Origin: Daphnia carinata
Lineage: Eukaryota > Arthropoda > Branchiopoda > Diplostraca > Daphniidae
Length of the DNA: 64,000 nucleotides
Reading direction: 5' to 3'
Assembly: GCF_022539665.2 (NCBI RefSeq)
Contig: NC_081336.1
Location: forward strand, 1,426,001-1,490,000
Under the pieces are notes generated by a model. That model did no database searches. It had not been told where the DNA came from and saw only the letters and a list, made by a program, of their open reading frames with translations. The position numbers were made by a program, and so were the translations under genes. Of this stretch, positions 1 through 12,012 are shown piece after piece. Numbering within the stretch: position 1 is the first letter of the stretch; every line of letters begins with the position of its first letter.

Positions 1-12
1 TCTTTTGTATAC

Positions 13-2342
13 CAGAGAGTCCGGTGACGTTGACAGTGGAAGGCATTTTGTTTGCCGCTCCTCCATCCCGTGAGGATGAGTCATTCGTATTGGTTGAATT
101 GGAGGTAGACGATGGCGATGACGACGCAAACAAATGAGTGTAACGCTCGCCCAGCGAGCGGCGGAAATGTTCGTCAATCACCGGATCGCACATACCTATC
201 AGAAACAAATGAATATCGTTAAAAAAAAAAAAACACTATTATATCAGTCATGCTTTGACGTGAATTGAATGTCAACGAACTGAAAAAAAAGGGGGGACTA
301 TAAAAAATGGTGGCCTTCGGACAACAACAATAACAACAACTTCTTTTTCTTCTACATCTATTTCTTTCTCCCTCCAAAAAGGTGTTGATGATTATCGATA
401 TATACACACAGCTGGCTGGCGGGTCCATCTAAAACGGAGCACTACCCCTGGAAGATGGGAGCCAAAAGAAGGCACCCCCATGAATGAAAACCTTCCTTCT
501 TCACATACACACAAAGAGCAAGAGACCCAGAAGAAGAAAAAGACGACCTTCATTGCTTCCAGCGATTCGATTCCGTTTTCTTCCGAGTTTTTATCAACGT
601 TTTCCTCTTTGGTTGCTTTTTTTCTTATCAACTATTGTTGTACGGTATAGCAATACATTTTCCGTTTTTTTTTTTTTTAAGTAAGAAGAAAAAGGGTAGG
701 ATTTCTTGGCCTTTACCTGTGTGCTATTCCTCCACCCCATCAACACTTTCCGAAAGGTAAAAAAAAAAAGAGGAAGAATATATCGATCGGCCTTGAGGGG
801 ATGATGTCGGGGGGTTCTTTTCTCGCTCTGCAACGCAGAAATGGTAAACAGCCGCGCGGGACTTTTGACCCCTTTTAAGAGAAAAAAAAGGGGGAAAAAA
901 GAGTCCGCACTCCACCTTTTCATTTTTTTTTTAAAGGAAAACTCCTCCCAATCAGCAATTAGTTCGAAAAAAAGGGCCTTTTTGTTTCCCTTTTTCTGCA
1001 CTTGTATTGTTTCTTCATTTTTGAAACAGTCCATGCTCCGATATAGTAAGTTACGGATAGACCAAATATAAAAGTGCGACCATGCGCAATGATCCGAAGA
1101 AGAGGATTCACACAAAGAAAGAAAATTAGACGGTGTGCATATCTATCTTCTTCCTACAGCTGGGGCATACACGCGGGGTAGGTAACACACATTGTCTTCG
1201 TGATTCCCCCCCACCAACCACCCCATGGGTCCACCTGTATGACCTCGCCAGAGGCATAGCCTTTATTTTATTTTTTTTAAATACATACACACCTTCCTCC
1301 TCCTCTTTCTTTCCCAAGTGGCGCCACTGAACTAGAGGAAAGACAGAGAGAGGGGGAGAAGAATATCTTGTAACCGTCTGTGCCCGCGCCCTACTCCTCC
1401 TTCCCATCTCTTCTTCCAGGTAATTAAAAGTTTCACCTTCCGAGACGAGCTTTTCCTCACCCCCTCCACCCTCCCTACCATATATCGCCAAAGAAAGGAA
1501 AAAGACCCTCTTCTTTTGTTTCAACAAAGGACTAGAGCACAAACCTGAGGAAATGATTTCGCGGCGTTGAGGAGCACCGAGTCTCTCGCCGTCAGCTGCT
1601 GGACGGGAACGGGGAGGTGGAGATGATGATCCATTGGCTGTTATTGTCCTCGACTGAGATGCCGACGAACTGGTACTGCCACACGGACTGGGACAGCTGG
1701 GAGCCGGACTGGATCTTAAACTGGAAGCGCAAGTAATGACCGATGGACGTGGTCCTGAAGCACTTCCATAATCCGGAGGACTTGGATACCTCAAAGGATA
1801 TGATGGTGGGATGCCGACGCCAGACGACGATCCAGCTGCCGGATAAGGTGGAGGTGAAGCTCGACGTCCGGTGCTCATATCCAATGGTCTGTCCACTTCA
1901 TCCGCCGGTTCCATCGCAACTGGAACTCTCCTTTAAACAAAAACAAATGGATTAAGATAACGTCACAATAATATTTAGGTATTTGGCATATTTACTCTTT
2001 GCGAGCCCTGGCGGCCGTCGAGAGCAGTTCATGGTGGCGTTCGTGACGTCGGCGTTCTTTCTTCGTTCGCGTCGGTAGCTCCTTGCTACTACTACCCCCT
2101 TCATTATCAGCACCGGCTCGATTCGATGTTAAATCTCGATCATCTAGTCCATGAAATGAAACATTTAAATATTAACTACTAAATCATTTGGGTTGACCTG
2201 GCAAGAAAAAAAAAATATTTATTCGACTACCATCGCTGTCAGACCACGGTTGCCACAAGGGCTTTGGCCTGACTGGTGCAGCATTGGGGGGTTCATGAGG
2301 AGGAGGAACTCTCTGTTGACTGGGCTCGTGGTGGCTGGCCAT
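13..2342 (-). CDS. Tgi: Vestigial-like 4 / Tgi homologue (Tondu-domain transcription cofactor), 5' part
   Basis: Family members bind TEAD/Scalloped and antagonise Yorkie/YAP in the Hippo pathway in the nucleus. Minus-strand exons are 2342-2231, 2143-1996, 1930-1545 and 195-13, all with matching phases; the gene continues past the left edge. Exon 4 carries the first Tondu core VIDEHFRRSLGERY directly after CDP, as in vertebrate VGLL4. Exon 3 has the VGLL4-like RPSVITCAS motif and a PLDMS motif resembling a CtBP-binding site. The last visible residues (VNVTGLS) match the linker before the second Tondu motif, which should lie off the window. The start at 2342 is the first ATG of a plausible first coding exon; a further 5' exon cannot be excluded. 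Intron 3 (about 1.35 kb) is long for this window. Family identity is strong; the exact start is less so. Confidence 0.83.
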
Positions 2343-4075
2343 CGGCCCGCCGTTCGCCCAGAAAAACAACACAATTGAAACTGATGTATCACTACGATCT
2401 CAAATAGGACAAAAACGAGATGAATGGGACTCGAATTGAGTTGTGAAATGAAATTGTCTGGCCACTTTAACAGAGGAAAACAATCCAGCGAAAAGTCACG
2501 CATTGAAATCGTCACGGTTTCAAATTTGCATGCTAGTGATGTTGTTGCACACAATCTTTGTTACTTGCTTCGTTTAGAGAATCCACGTCATGTCACACAA
2601 GAGGCAGGCCATAAACTTGTCAAACACATGAATAAATCGTTAAACGAAAAAAAATAAATCCAATTCGAAAATGGCTTCGAAAAAGCGCGTCAGGTGCACC
2701 AAAACATAGGAACAAAAGGCACACAGGAGGCAGTTGCACAGAAGCCACTCAGTATAGTTTTCCGGGTCAAGTTGAATGCGTGTAAGCGACGTCACGACTA
2801 CAAACACAGAGAATAACACACTACACTGAACGATGAGGAGGTTGAGGTGTAAGAGAAGAGAGGAAAAGGCGCGGGCCGTCTCACAAGGCGCCGCATCTCG
2901 AATGCCTGCGTTTTCGATAGTGGGGCAGCACGAAATGCAGAAGAAAAAAAAAGGAAGAATCCAAAACGTAGACACTAGCGCCACCGCTTGCATGAAAGCT
3001 TTCGGAGAAGAAACACAAACCACGCGGTTGGCACACCACAGGTACGCCACCTGTCCTCCTCCCCCTTTCTTCCCTCTCCCCTCTTCTCTTCCCCTACTCT
3101 ACCCATTTTTTTTTTCGACAGTGGTAGAGAAAAAAAAAATGATAATAATAATAATGTGAACGCAAATAGGTTTTCAAGTTCTTCCCGTTTTCTCTCTGTG
3201 GAAATGATTAAAAAAAAGAAATTCAACTCAATGGTTTCGACCAAAGTTGATTGTTTTAAACTAGGACTACTAATCTAGCGTTAATAGTTAGCTTTTCATC
3301 AGTCATTTGAAGGCCACGTGATTGTGTGGTTCAACAGGTGGCTGCCGACCGAATCGACGTAACGACCATTATGCCGTTGCGTTTCTTTTTCTTTGTCAGT
3401 TTCCCATCTTTCTTTTCCTCCAAATTACGTTTCTTTCGTTTCTGACTCATCCGAAATTAGCTTTCCAAGAAAAAGAGAGAATAACCTCATGACGCAGGAA
3501 ATGACAACAGTAGCAAACTCAAGAAAACTGCTATAAGCCGACTTCTTTTCTGTGGTCGTTTTTTTTGTTTAAAGCGAAACGTTTCCACGAGAAACCACAT
3601 CACGAAATCATCCACAAAGAAAAGGCATTTCCTTTTTGGAAAAGGAAAAAAAAGTAATTGATTTCTTTTGAAATTGGTCTCATATCAGTGTGTGGCTTGA
3701 GGTCTACCATTCGTCTTTTTCAGTTAATTTTGAAAAATATCTAGACCTAATATCAGTGTCGGTGAGTTCCCCTAAACCTTTCGAAGGATTCTTCTTCTTT
3801 TATCTGTTAGCTTGACGTCATCAGAAAGACGAGGGGGGATAACAAAATGTCTGCCTGTATTCTACTACTTGTTCGACTACGTATACTACTGTAGTATTCC
3901 TTATTCATCTTATTCGTCACAAAAGACTTCCTTTCTTTCTCACACGCTTTTCGTTCCCCCGTCTCGGTGAGTAATCGACCACCGTCAGAGCCTCGAGTCG
4001 ATGCCATTAATCACGTGGAAGCCATTTTCAACGTATTTTCTCTTTTTTGAGGAAAGTTTGTTTTTGATAACTCAT

Positions 4076-4134
4076 GCCATCTAGCGGTCGCTGTAATAGA
4101 TTCTATTTTTTAGTATGCGTCACCTAGCGGTCGA
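4076..4134. promoter_or_regulatory. Pair of CTCF-like motifs in the same orientation
   Basis: GCCATCTAGCGGTCGC at 4076 and GTCACCTAGCGGTCGA at 4119 are near-copies 43 bp apart. Their reverse complement (CCGCTAGATGGC) fits the general CTCF core CC(A/G)(C/G)(C/T)AG(A/G)(G/T)GGC; the second copy has one mismatch. They could be insulator sites between Tgi and NT5DC1. Binding is inferred from motif shape only. Confidence 0.35.
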
Positions 4135-5944
4135 AATTAGAAACCAGTGAAACTCAGGCGGTGATTTTGAATCGTTTTCTCTTTTTCGTTCCCTCTACAA
4201 AAATTGCTGTGTTATCGTGCGTGAAAAAGGGACTGCAGTCATGCCTACTCCCAAGCGGTGGCATAAAATGTGGAATGTGCACAGTAATCCTCCTGTTATA
4301 GCTTCACGCTAGAAAGCGACGATGTCAAACGGTGCCAACGTCAAGAAACAAAGAAAAAAAAGAAAAGAAAAAGAAACGCTACTTGTTTAGGGGGCCCAAC
4401 ATTCTTGCTCTGCTTACAAGTGACCTCAGAGGTCCTTGGAGATAATTCAATTAAAGTTTCTTTGTTCCCCTACGAAAGGGACATTCGTTGGAGCAGGAGA
4501 CTAAAGGAACGAGGGGAATAAGAGGAGGAAACGGAAACTGGGATTCATTAAATAAAGTGTAAGATGAAACCGGATCGTTCCATACGAGGAGACCCAACAA
4601 ATTTACACGCGAGTGGTAGTTTGTTAGCGAGGGGAAAAGAATGCTGTTATAAAACTGCGGCATGGATGCCTCATCCGGCCGGCTGTTTCTCTCTCAACAG
4701 CTTTTTCCGTTCACAATTGGTGTAAAAAGAAAACATATTCCGTATTCTATAGAGTACGCATGCGTATAGCCAGTGTGGGATTTTTTTAATAGTCTCTAAA
4801 TAGTCGTCAACATATGGATAGGCGGGCAGATGGGCAAGCACACAAGGACGACAGTGGGGGGCTTTTGCTGTGATGAAGGCTATAGGATACGTAGAGGGGG
4901 AAAAACCGAAGGGGACAGTGGAAACAAAAGGGGAGCATAAAAAAACTGGGCCGGTCGATATTTTCGTATAACCCAAGTAACCAGCAGCTGGGCCACTACC
5001 CCCTACAGCCTTACGATCCAGACGGATGCAGTCGACATATAAAATATATATATAAAAAAAGGGGGGCATTGAGGAGCAAAAAAATTACAGGGAGAACTCT
5101 TGTTATGTATCAGAAAATTTGTGATTTGGGACGTTGTTTGATAGTACAACGCCATCGCATTCCTTAGTACTACACACTCGGTGTTGAAGTGTGTGTGGTG
5201 TGTTGAAAAAAGAAAAAAAAGTGACTTTCTTTATGGCTGGAGGGCACGGAACGCGCGCCACCAACCCAATAACATTGACATTCCTGACATTTTGTTCCGC
5301 CGTGAGCGCACACAAAAAAAAAGAAAGAAAGAAGAACTTCTCTTCATCACAGAGTGAAAAGGAGATCTTTTCTTTTTCGTTGGGTGGGTAGTACCTGGTT
5401 TGACTGCATTCCAATCATCAAACTCGATTGAAAAATTAAGCGATTGCGTTGACTCCCATCAGGGGCAAAAGAATAACAAACCAAATACATCGATGGGATT
5501 CAAAAGACAATCGTTTAGTATCAATAAAAATGTTTACCTTTCTGTTTAGATGATCTATGAAGTTGGTCGTGAATAAGCGTCGCCGCTCTTGATAGCACAT
5601 CCAACGGCGTCTCCATAACGTCGTCGACTGTTGTACGGGGCGTCTAAAAATTTCGGGGTACTCACGACGCGCGCGCAAACAGAGGGTCTCAATCGATTCT
5701 TTTTCCGTAGAGTTGCAACAACAACAACAACAATAACAACAAAATCAATGAAAGCACACACACAGAGCACACAACCTCCGACAGATGAACACGAGAAGCT
5801 GCTTTATAGACACACTAAGAATGTAATCTCTCCGACTAACTCGGCAATCTGCACACGAATGAGAAAGTCAACTGTGTGCGGTGTAGTGTACTACACTCTG
5901 CTCAGGAATTCCACAGAGAGAGCGAGAGAGCCCTTTTGACTTAG

Positions 5945-5971
5945 TTTTTTTTTTTTTTTTTTTTTTTTTTT
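5945..5971. repeat. Poly(T) homopolymer, 27 T
   Basis: This is an uninterrupted run of 27 thymines in the Tgi upstream region, followed by GTCAG. It could be the A-tail remnant of a retroposon on the minus strand, but no element body is recognisable next to it. Simple homopolymer expansion is the default reading. Confidence 0.9.
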
Positions 5972-7364
5972 GTCAGCTGGGAGCAGACAGCAGCACAGGA
6001 GAGTCGCCCGGCTAAAAGACAGAGAGGCTAAGAACCGGCCAGGAATTTTTTCTCATTTGGTACCGCCTTCTTTCCCCTCTTGGTGCATTTTCACACACAC
6101 TTGGGACCACTCCCACTGTACACACGCTCCCGGGGTCTTTTTGCTTTTCTTGGGGGGATAGATAGGAAAAAAAAAACAAAAATTTAACAGCTGATTGTGT
6201 GTTTGTGTCACGAAATAGTTGAGTCGACGCTACTGCCCTCTCTGATTCTCAAGGCACTTATAGAACAGCACACGAGACTCACGCATTCACACAGTCCACA
6301 AAATATACGATGGACGCATTCCATAGTCGGCATGAATGTGCTATGGTGTGGTTCACTTAAAAAGGAATCTTAACAGAACATAGCCGAAGGGTTTGTTTTT
6401 TTTAAGGCCGAAAATAAAGATGATCGATCAACGCCCACTTCTTTTTTGTTACCTCTTTAATAACTCTTTTTTTTTTCTTCTCCATTTTCAATTTCTTACG
6501 GCTCAGTAGCGCCGTCTGCTACGCTGTACCTATTCCGATGAGTCTACTTGAACGCCATCACGCGGTTGGAATGTCAACACGTGACTCCCACTTTTTTCCT
6601 TGTCTACTTTTGTAACTGTTTCCCTATTGGTTGGCGCTTTCGGCACGCTCCGCCTTCGCCATTTTTCCCAACAACTTTTTTCGTTCCTTTAGGAAAAACA
6701 AAAAAAGAAAAACGACATTCTTTCGCATCACACATCAGAAAACAGGCAGGGCCTCCCGTTATACTTTACTTGTTACTACACCACAGAGTTAGAGATCGTG
6801 AAAGAATCCCTTATTCGACTTGTGTCTGACAAGAAGGCCATACAGTTCACGCTTTCTCTCTTTCTCAACAACACGGCTGGCCTTTTGTTGTGTATATCAC
6901 GACATGGGTCACGATCATTTCCAACCTACCACCACCGCATCAGAGCCAAGCCCGTGGGAATCACAAATACATGAGCCAAAAGAAATTCAACATTCCTTTC
7001 GAAAAACCCCCAGATGGAAAACGAAACTCTAAACAAACGATTTACTTTTTTTTTCGTTGTTTTCTTTCTTTAAAGAAAAACTCGTTGAATGCCGACCATC
7101 AGCTGATAGCGACCCGTCATCTTGTTGATTGGAGTGGTTCCAGGAGATAAGCCAATGCTGATTCACTAACGAAAAAAAAAAAAGCAAACAAAAAGTTACC
7201 ATTACAACCAAATATTTTGGCACGTCTGCGTCTTCCACATTAACATCATACATGAATATAAGAACGGAGACGAAGAAAGTCAGTACAGATAAACAAGTGG
7301 ATCAGGGCAGCAGCAGGTTGACATCAACAATTCAACGTCCTACGCATACAACAAAAAAACAAAA

Positions 7365-8909
7365 ATGGCGACTGTAGGCCGATCGATTTTTCGATTGCGC
7401 CACTACGACTGCGTCGGTTTTGACATGGTACAAACATTAATAATCATTCCAATTCAAATTGTTGCCAACAAGAGATTGATTGGCTTGTTTTACAGGACCA
7501 TACCTTGTGTCGTTACAGACTCGGAGCAGTTTTCGAAATGGTATGCAATAGCCGTGAATTTTCTAGTGTTTATTTGATAATTGATTCATTGCAGGAATAT
7601 CAAGCTTTGGCAAAGTATTTGATCGAGCAAAAAGGATACGATGTTCGTCTTCGGAGACCTCTGGCGGAAGATGGTGATTTCTTGCACAAAGGTCTCGTTA
7701 TGGATGTTGATTTGGGCAACTTTGTCAAGTTGTCAGCCAAGGGCCAAGTCCTACGAGCAAGTCATGGGACAAAGCCAATGACAGCCGCCGAAATAACCAG
7801 CCATTACGGTCCGCTCCGTTCCAATGAATTTCTCAGGCAAATGGCAGCTGATCCTATCGAAGCTACTGAAGGACCACTTCATCGAAAGTATCGGCCATTC
7901 AAAGATTACTTCGATCTACCAGCGGCCCTCGTGTGTGCCCGCATCGTAGACCTACTCGACTACGCCAACGGTAATAAACCTCTAGAGAAGTATACCTTCT
8001 GGCGCGACGTCCTCTGTGGGCTGGTGGAAATGTTTAGCAGGTATTCTGCTTTTAATAATGTAAATTCAATTTCAACTCTCATTATTTTATGGAAGGGATA
8101 ATTTGAAGTTGAACACTGGAGGCTATTACCCTAAAATTAAACGTCATCCGGAATTATATTTGCAGCCGTGTGGAGAACGACTCAAAAAATGGTTGACAGA
8201 GTTGAAAAAAGAAAAGGTGACTTTTCTCATCAGCGGATCTGATCCGGAGTATGTCCAGTGGGTGGCCAGTTATTGCCTAGGAACTGAGTGGCGCAACTAT
8301 TTCGATTACATCGTTTGCGCTAGCAAGAAACCTGGATTCTTTAGCGGGCAGAGACCGTTTCAGCGATGGAATTACACGAATTCATCAGGTGTTGAAGACG
8401 AAGAAATCCAACTGGACGAAGTATTACCAGCCAATTCAAAGACGATTTACCTGCGAGGCAACTGGACTCAATTGAAATCTTCCATGTCTTGGTGCTGTGG
8501 CGTAGATCATCCGAAATTTCTCTACTTTGGGGACCATCTCATACAGGACGTCCTAGCCGCCGATATCAGTCGCTTGGATGTTGTGGCAATGGTGGAGGAA
8601 CTAGCAGCAGAAAGCCATCCGCAAAAGGGTCCACCAATCGATGGCCTGACTTCTTATAAAAGGTGGGGCTCATTCTTCTACGAAGGAGGTTTTGCCGAAA
8701 TCAATAAGCAGCAGACCAGTGCTGATCCTTTCGAAAAAATGAACACACTGTGGAGCAATTTGGTCAGAAAACATGCCCGCCTCTGCGTAGCTTACATAGA
8801 AACAATCTCTGATTACCCATCAAACCATGAATTTGTCACCATTCAAAATGGTCAGAACTCAGATAAATTCCTGGGATTTCTTCCCAGTCTTCCAACTTGT
8901 TTATTATAA
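7365..8909 (+). CDS. NT5DC1: 5'-nucleotidase domain-containing protein 1 (HAD superfamily)
   Basis: This is a cytosolic HAD-like phosphohydrolase family protein related to purine 5'-nucleotidases; its in vivo substrate is not known. Exons are 7365-7427, 7496-7540, 7595-8040 and 8096-8909, giving 455 aa, the same length as I recall for the human protein. The first HAD motif DMDHT is split by intron 1 (exon 1 ends at DM, exon 2 starts DHT) and is followed by LCRYRL. The C-terminal half has the family's YFGDHLIQDV segment with the conserved acidic residue of HAD motif IV. Phases at all three introns agree. The ATG at 7365 is the first in frame and puts the HAD motif at about residue 20, the usual place. 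Confidence 0.93.
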
Positions 8910-10089
8910 CATAATGTTGTACGTAATGTTTGCGTCGGAGTACCTGTCTGCAGTGCGTGTGAACCAATTCCTGTAGCGCAATCGAGTGGAACATGAATAC
9001 AATCTCTTTTTTGAGCGTCTGTGCGTGTACAGAAACTCAGCAGCCGTTTAAAGATGGACACCTAAAAAAAATGTTAAATTCATGCGATTATTTCTCTCTA
9101 CCCTGCCATCCCTTTTCTTCCGTTTCAAAGAAAATTCCAGTGATAACGAGTCTCAGCTTTAGTCGAGTCGTGATTGAGACTTCGTGATGAATTACTCATG
9201 CAACGTCTGCTTTCAGCAGTTTTCTCCCAAGTAAGGCAATAATCCACGTCGTCATAAGAACTCGGTTGGTGGTTCTCTTTGGAATTTTTCGACGTGACTC
9301 ATTTCTCATTACGTATCACAGATGGCGATAAGATTTACCAAAGAATACATTAATTTTACTTAGTTATTTGAAGGGCCGTGTACAAGGCATACGTAAGTAA
9401 AGTAAATTTTTGAACAGATCAACATTAAAATTGTTTCTTTTTTACCCATTTGTCCAAGCGAGGAGCAGCAGAACGCAGTATCCGTTATGGCCGTTAAAGC
9501 TGTCGTGCAGCATGTATCCCTCTTTGAAAATCAAATTCTAGCTGGGAGGGCTGATGTTCGTCGTTTACCATAAGGCTGGCATCGTTACATCTCGGTCAAT
9601 TTTTCCGCAGGCCAATACTAAATACATATAACTATTTTAGCAACGAAGAACCAATTCTGTGATGAGGCAAAACGTCATAATAAACCAAAACAGTGAACTA
9701 ACGAAGACAGAAAGTTGCCAAAAACAATCTATAACGAGTAGAGTAAGACATGCGAAGTGGTTTCCTTTACAGAGTTGATATTTTGGTTACATTTCGTCAA
9801 AGTCCTCCACTTGAACCAACTTCATGCGAGCCATGCAAACTACTTTAATGTCATTACAGAACAAAATCACAAATTTAAAAGTTGCACGCCATCTATACTG
9901 AGTTGTACGAATGAAATGATAATTGAACAGCTGATCTGTCAAAGTCATTTGCAAACAGAAAAGATTAGTCATCTACCTTCTTCATTACCGTATATTTGAT
10001 TGATTACCGTATTTGGCGAGAATACCAAAAGCGGATATTGTTTCTACTAGTGATACTTCTAAAAAAGTGTTCTCGCTGCGTGTGTGGAA
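8910..10089. other. Intergenic: NT5DC1 3' flank and syntaxin upstream region
   Basis: No supported gene is present. The short frames have no recognisable protein features. The stretch should contain the NT5DC1 3' UTR and the syntaxin-7 promoter or 5' UTR. CAGATGGCG at 9319-9327 and CGCCATCTA near 9888 resemble half of the CTCF-like motif. Confidence 0.5.
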
Positions 10090-11290
10090 ATGGCTAATAG
10101 TAATTTTGGCACGTCGTCCTACCAAGCCGGCCGTGAAGGCGATTTCTCAAAATTGTCTCAACAAATTGGAACAAACATTCAAAAAATTTCTCAGAATGGT
10201 AAATACTACCTACAATTCCTGGTGTGTAAAAAGAAAGGTTTGTTTAACAGTTTTTGTTTCCATTTTTCAACTCTCCTCAGCATCATCTATGCAACGGATA
10301 GTTGTTCAACTGGGTACTCCAGCTGACAACCAACAACTTAGAAACCAATTGTAAGCAAAAATATTTTTACTAATAAAGAAATTACTTATACATACCTATT
10401 CAGACATCAGATTCAACACTATACTGGGCAGTTGGCCAAAGACACTAGCAAATCATTGAAAGATTTGGGCGCTATTTCCTTACAATCAACAGAGCAGGCA
10501 TTTATATTATTACATATTATTCAATCTTTATAAAAAAATATAACTTTTAACACTAGAGAGTATTGAAACTTCAACGAGAAAGGCTTCTAAATGACTTTAC
10601 AGCTGCCCTTAACAGCTTTCAGAGCCTGCAGCGTGAAGCTGCTCAACGAGAAAAAGATGAGGTACATTGAAATAAAATTAATGTAAAGAATTAGTTTCAA
10701 TACCTATTGCACAATTTATTTGATCAGGTCAAACGAGTCCGTACTGCGTCGGTTCTCAGCCCTCCTGATAGTTCAAAGGAAGCCTTAGTTGTCCTTGATG
10801 AGACTCAATCGCAATCTTTTCAGTCATCACAGCAACGCCAGATGCAAATGCAAGAAGAAGAGGTCGATGTTCAAGCGCTTGTGGAACGCGAAAGAGCCAT
10901 TCGCCAGTTAGAGGTATAATTTAGAATTCAAATGATTAGTTGCATTATTTTCATTGTTATCGTTTTTTATACAGTCCGATATCGTTGACGTCAACACCAT
11001 CTTCAAAGAATTAGCTACCATGGTTCATGAACAAGGAGAAATGGTTGATAGTATTGAAGCTAATGTGGAAACAGCCCAAATGCGTGTGGAAGAAGGCACC
11101 AACCAATTGTCCACTGCTGCTTCATACCAAGTAATCTATCTAAGATGTCATTTTAAAAGAAAAAACATTAAAAAATATTGTCTGTTTTGTTTTTTAGACA
11201 AAAATACGGCGAAGAAAATGTTTCATAGCTATTATAGCGGCTGTTGTGGCGATCATTATTATCGGTATAATCATCTGGCAGTCGCGTTGA
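10090..11290 (+). CDS. Syx7: Syntaxin-7/12-type endosomal Qa-SNARE
   Basis: Tail-anchored Qa-SNARE for fusion of early and late endosomes and lysosomes. Exons are 10090-10198, 10281-10350, 10404-10497, 10557-10661, 10728-10913, 10975-11130 and 11198-11290, giving 270 aa. The N-terminal Habc domain matches the syntaxin-7 pattern (KLSQQIGTNIQKIS, QLGTPADNQQLRNQL). The SNARE motif spans exons 5-6 (RERAIRQLE, DIVDVNTIFKELA, VHEQGEMVDSIEANVE) with the zero-layer Q in EQGE. After a basic KIRRRK stretch comes a C-terminal membrane anchor (FIAIIAAVVAIIIIGIIIW). Exon 3 ends CAG followed by GC rather than GT, so intron 3 looks like a GC-AG intron; the protein reads correctly across it. The ATG at 10090 is preferred because it lies just before the Habc domain. 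Confidence 0.92.
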
Positions 11291-12012
11291 TTCAAGCAAC
11301 TTCACATTACTCTTTATTTCATTTCCCGGATCAATATTACAATCATTTATACATTACGGGTGGCTCTCGTCATTCCAAAATGCTATACTTTCTTTTCCCA
11401 GTCATACGTCGGAAATCAGCTCATCTACATCTAATCCTGGATAAATGTATTATAAATCTGATTAAAAAAGGGCGACAAAAGCTATTGATGTTATTTTCGT
11501 GAAGTTCCTGCAAACGTATTATTGCTCGTAGAGTCCCTGCGAACTACTAGTAGATGCGTGGTTTGGTAGAACTGTTGCCTCTAAATTTAACGTAAAATAT
11601 AGAACCCGCTGAAATAAACAGACTCATACCTGTATATCTTCCCATGTGGTTATTTTTATTCCTTTGTCGTGCAATAGAACAAAACTTCATAAGGATCTTA
11701 TTAAACTTAATTTACGGCGGACATTGGTTATCAGGGAATCAATTCCCGAAATTACCAAAAAAAAATAAAATAAAATAAACGAGGCGCTGACCAAGTTTGA
11801 GAAGAAAAATATCATAATTTGGGGTGTTGGAAACTCACAATGTAGGTCACTAGTGAAAGGCCAAACGCTAGTCCAGTGTCTAAGTTGTTTCATCAATAAT
11901 CGTATCCAGATTACAATATTGATCGTCTAAAATAAAAATAGTGGCATTAAGTCTACAGCCCTGCTTACACCCCTACAGAAAACCCGACGAAAAGTACAAC
12001 GATCGGCAAACC
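11291..12012. other. Intergenic: syntaxin-7 3' UTR and CCDC103 upstream
   Basis: No supported coding exon is present. Contains the syntaxin-7 3' UTR up to about 11640 and an AT-rich spacer before the next gene. Confidence 0.5.
11613..11618 (+). terminator. Poly(A) signal of syntaxin-7
   Basis: AATAAA about 320 bp after the syntaxin-7 stop codon, followed by a GT-rich stretch. It is the first good hexamer on this strand after the stop. Confidence 0.5.

Larger units (their letters stand above)
2343..7364. other. About 5 kb non-coding, low-complexity region upstream of Tgi
   Basis: No open frame here has protein-like composition or splice-consistent neighbours. The stretch is rich in homopurine and homopyrimidine tracts and AC or AG microsatellites, and holds a 27-T run at 5945-5971. 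It probably contains the Tgi promoter, 5' UTR exons and the NT5DC1 upstream region. Two similar CTCF-like sequences lie at 4076-4091 and 4119-4134, and a weaker one at 6507-6523. I could not place a 5' UTR exon. Confidence 0.6.

Noticed and set aside
1126-1544. Minus-strand open frame continuing from Tgi exon 3
   Set aside because: The frame stays open into intron 3, but the sequence becomes low-complexity after the CAG|GTTTGT donor at 1545 and the next exon at 195 joins in phase.
5945-5990. Poly(T) plus GTCAG as a splice acceptor on the plus strand
   Set aside because: No plus-strand gene covers this region and no coding frame follows.
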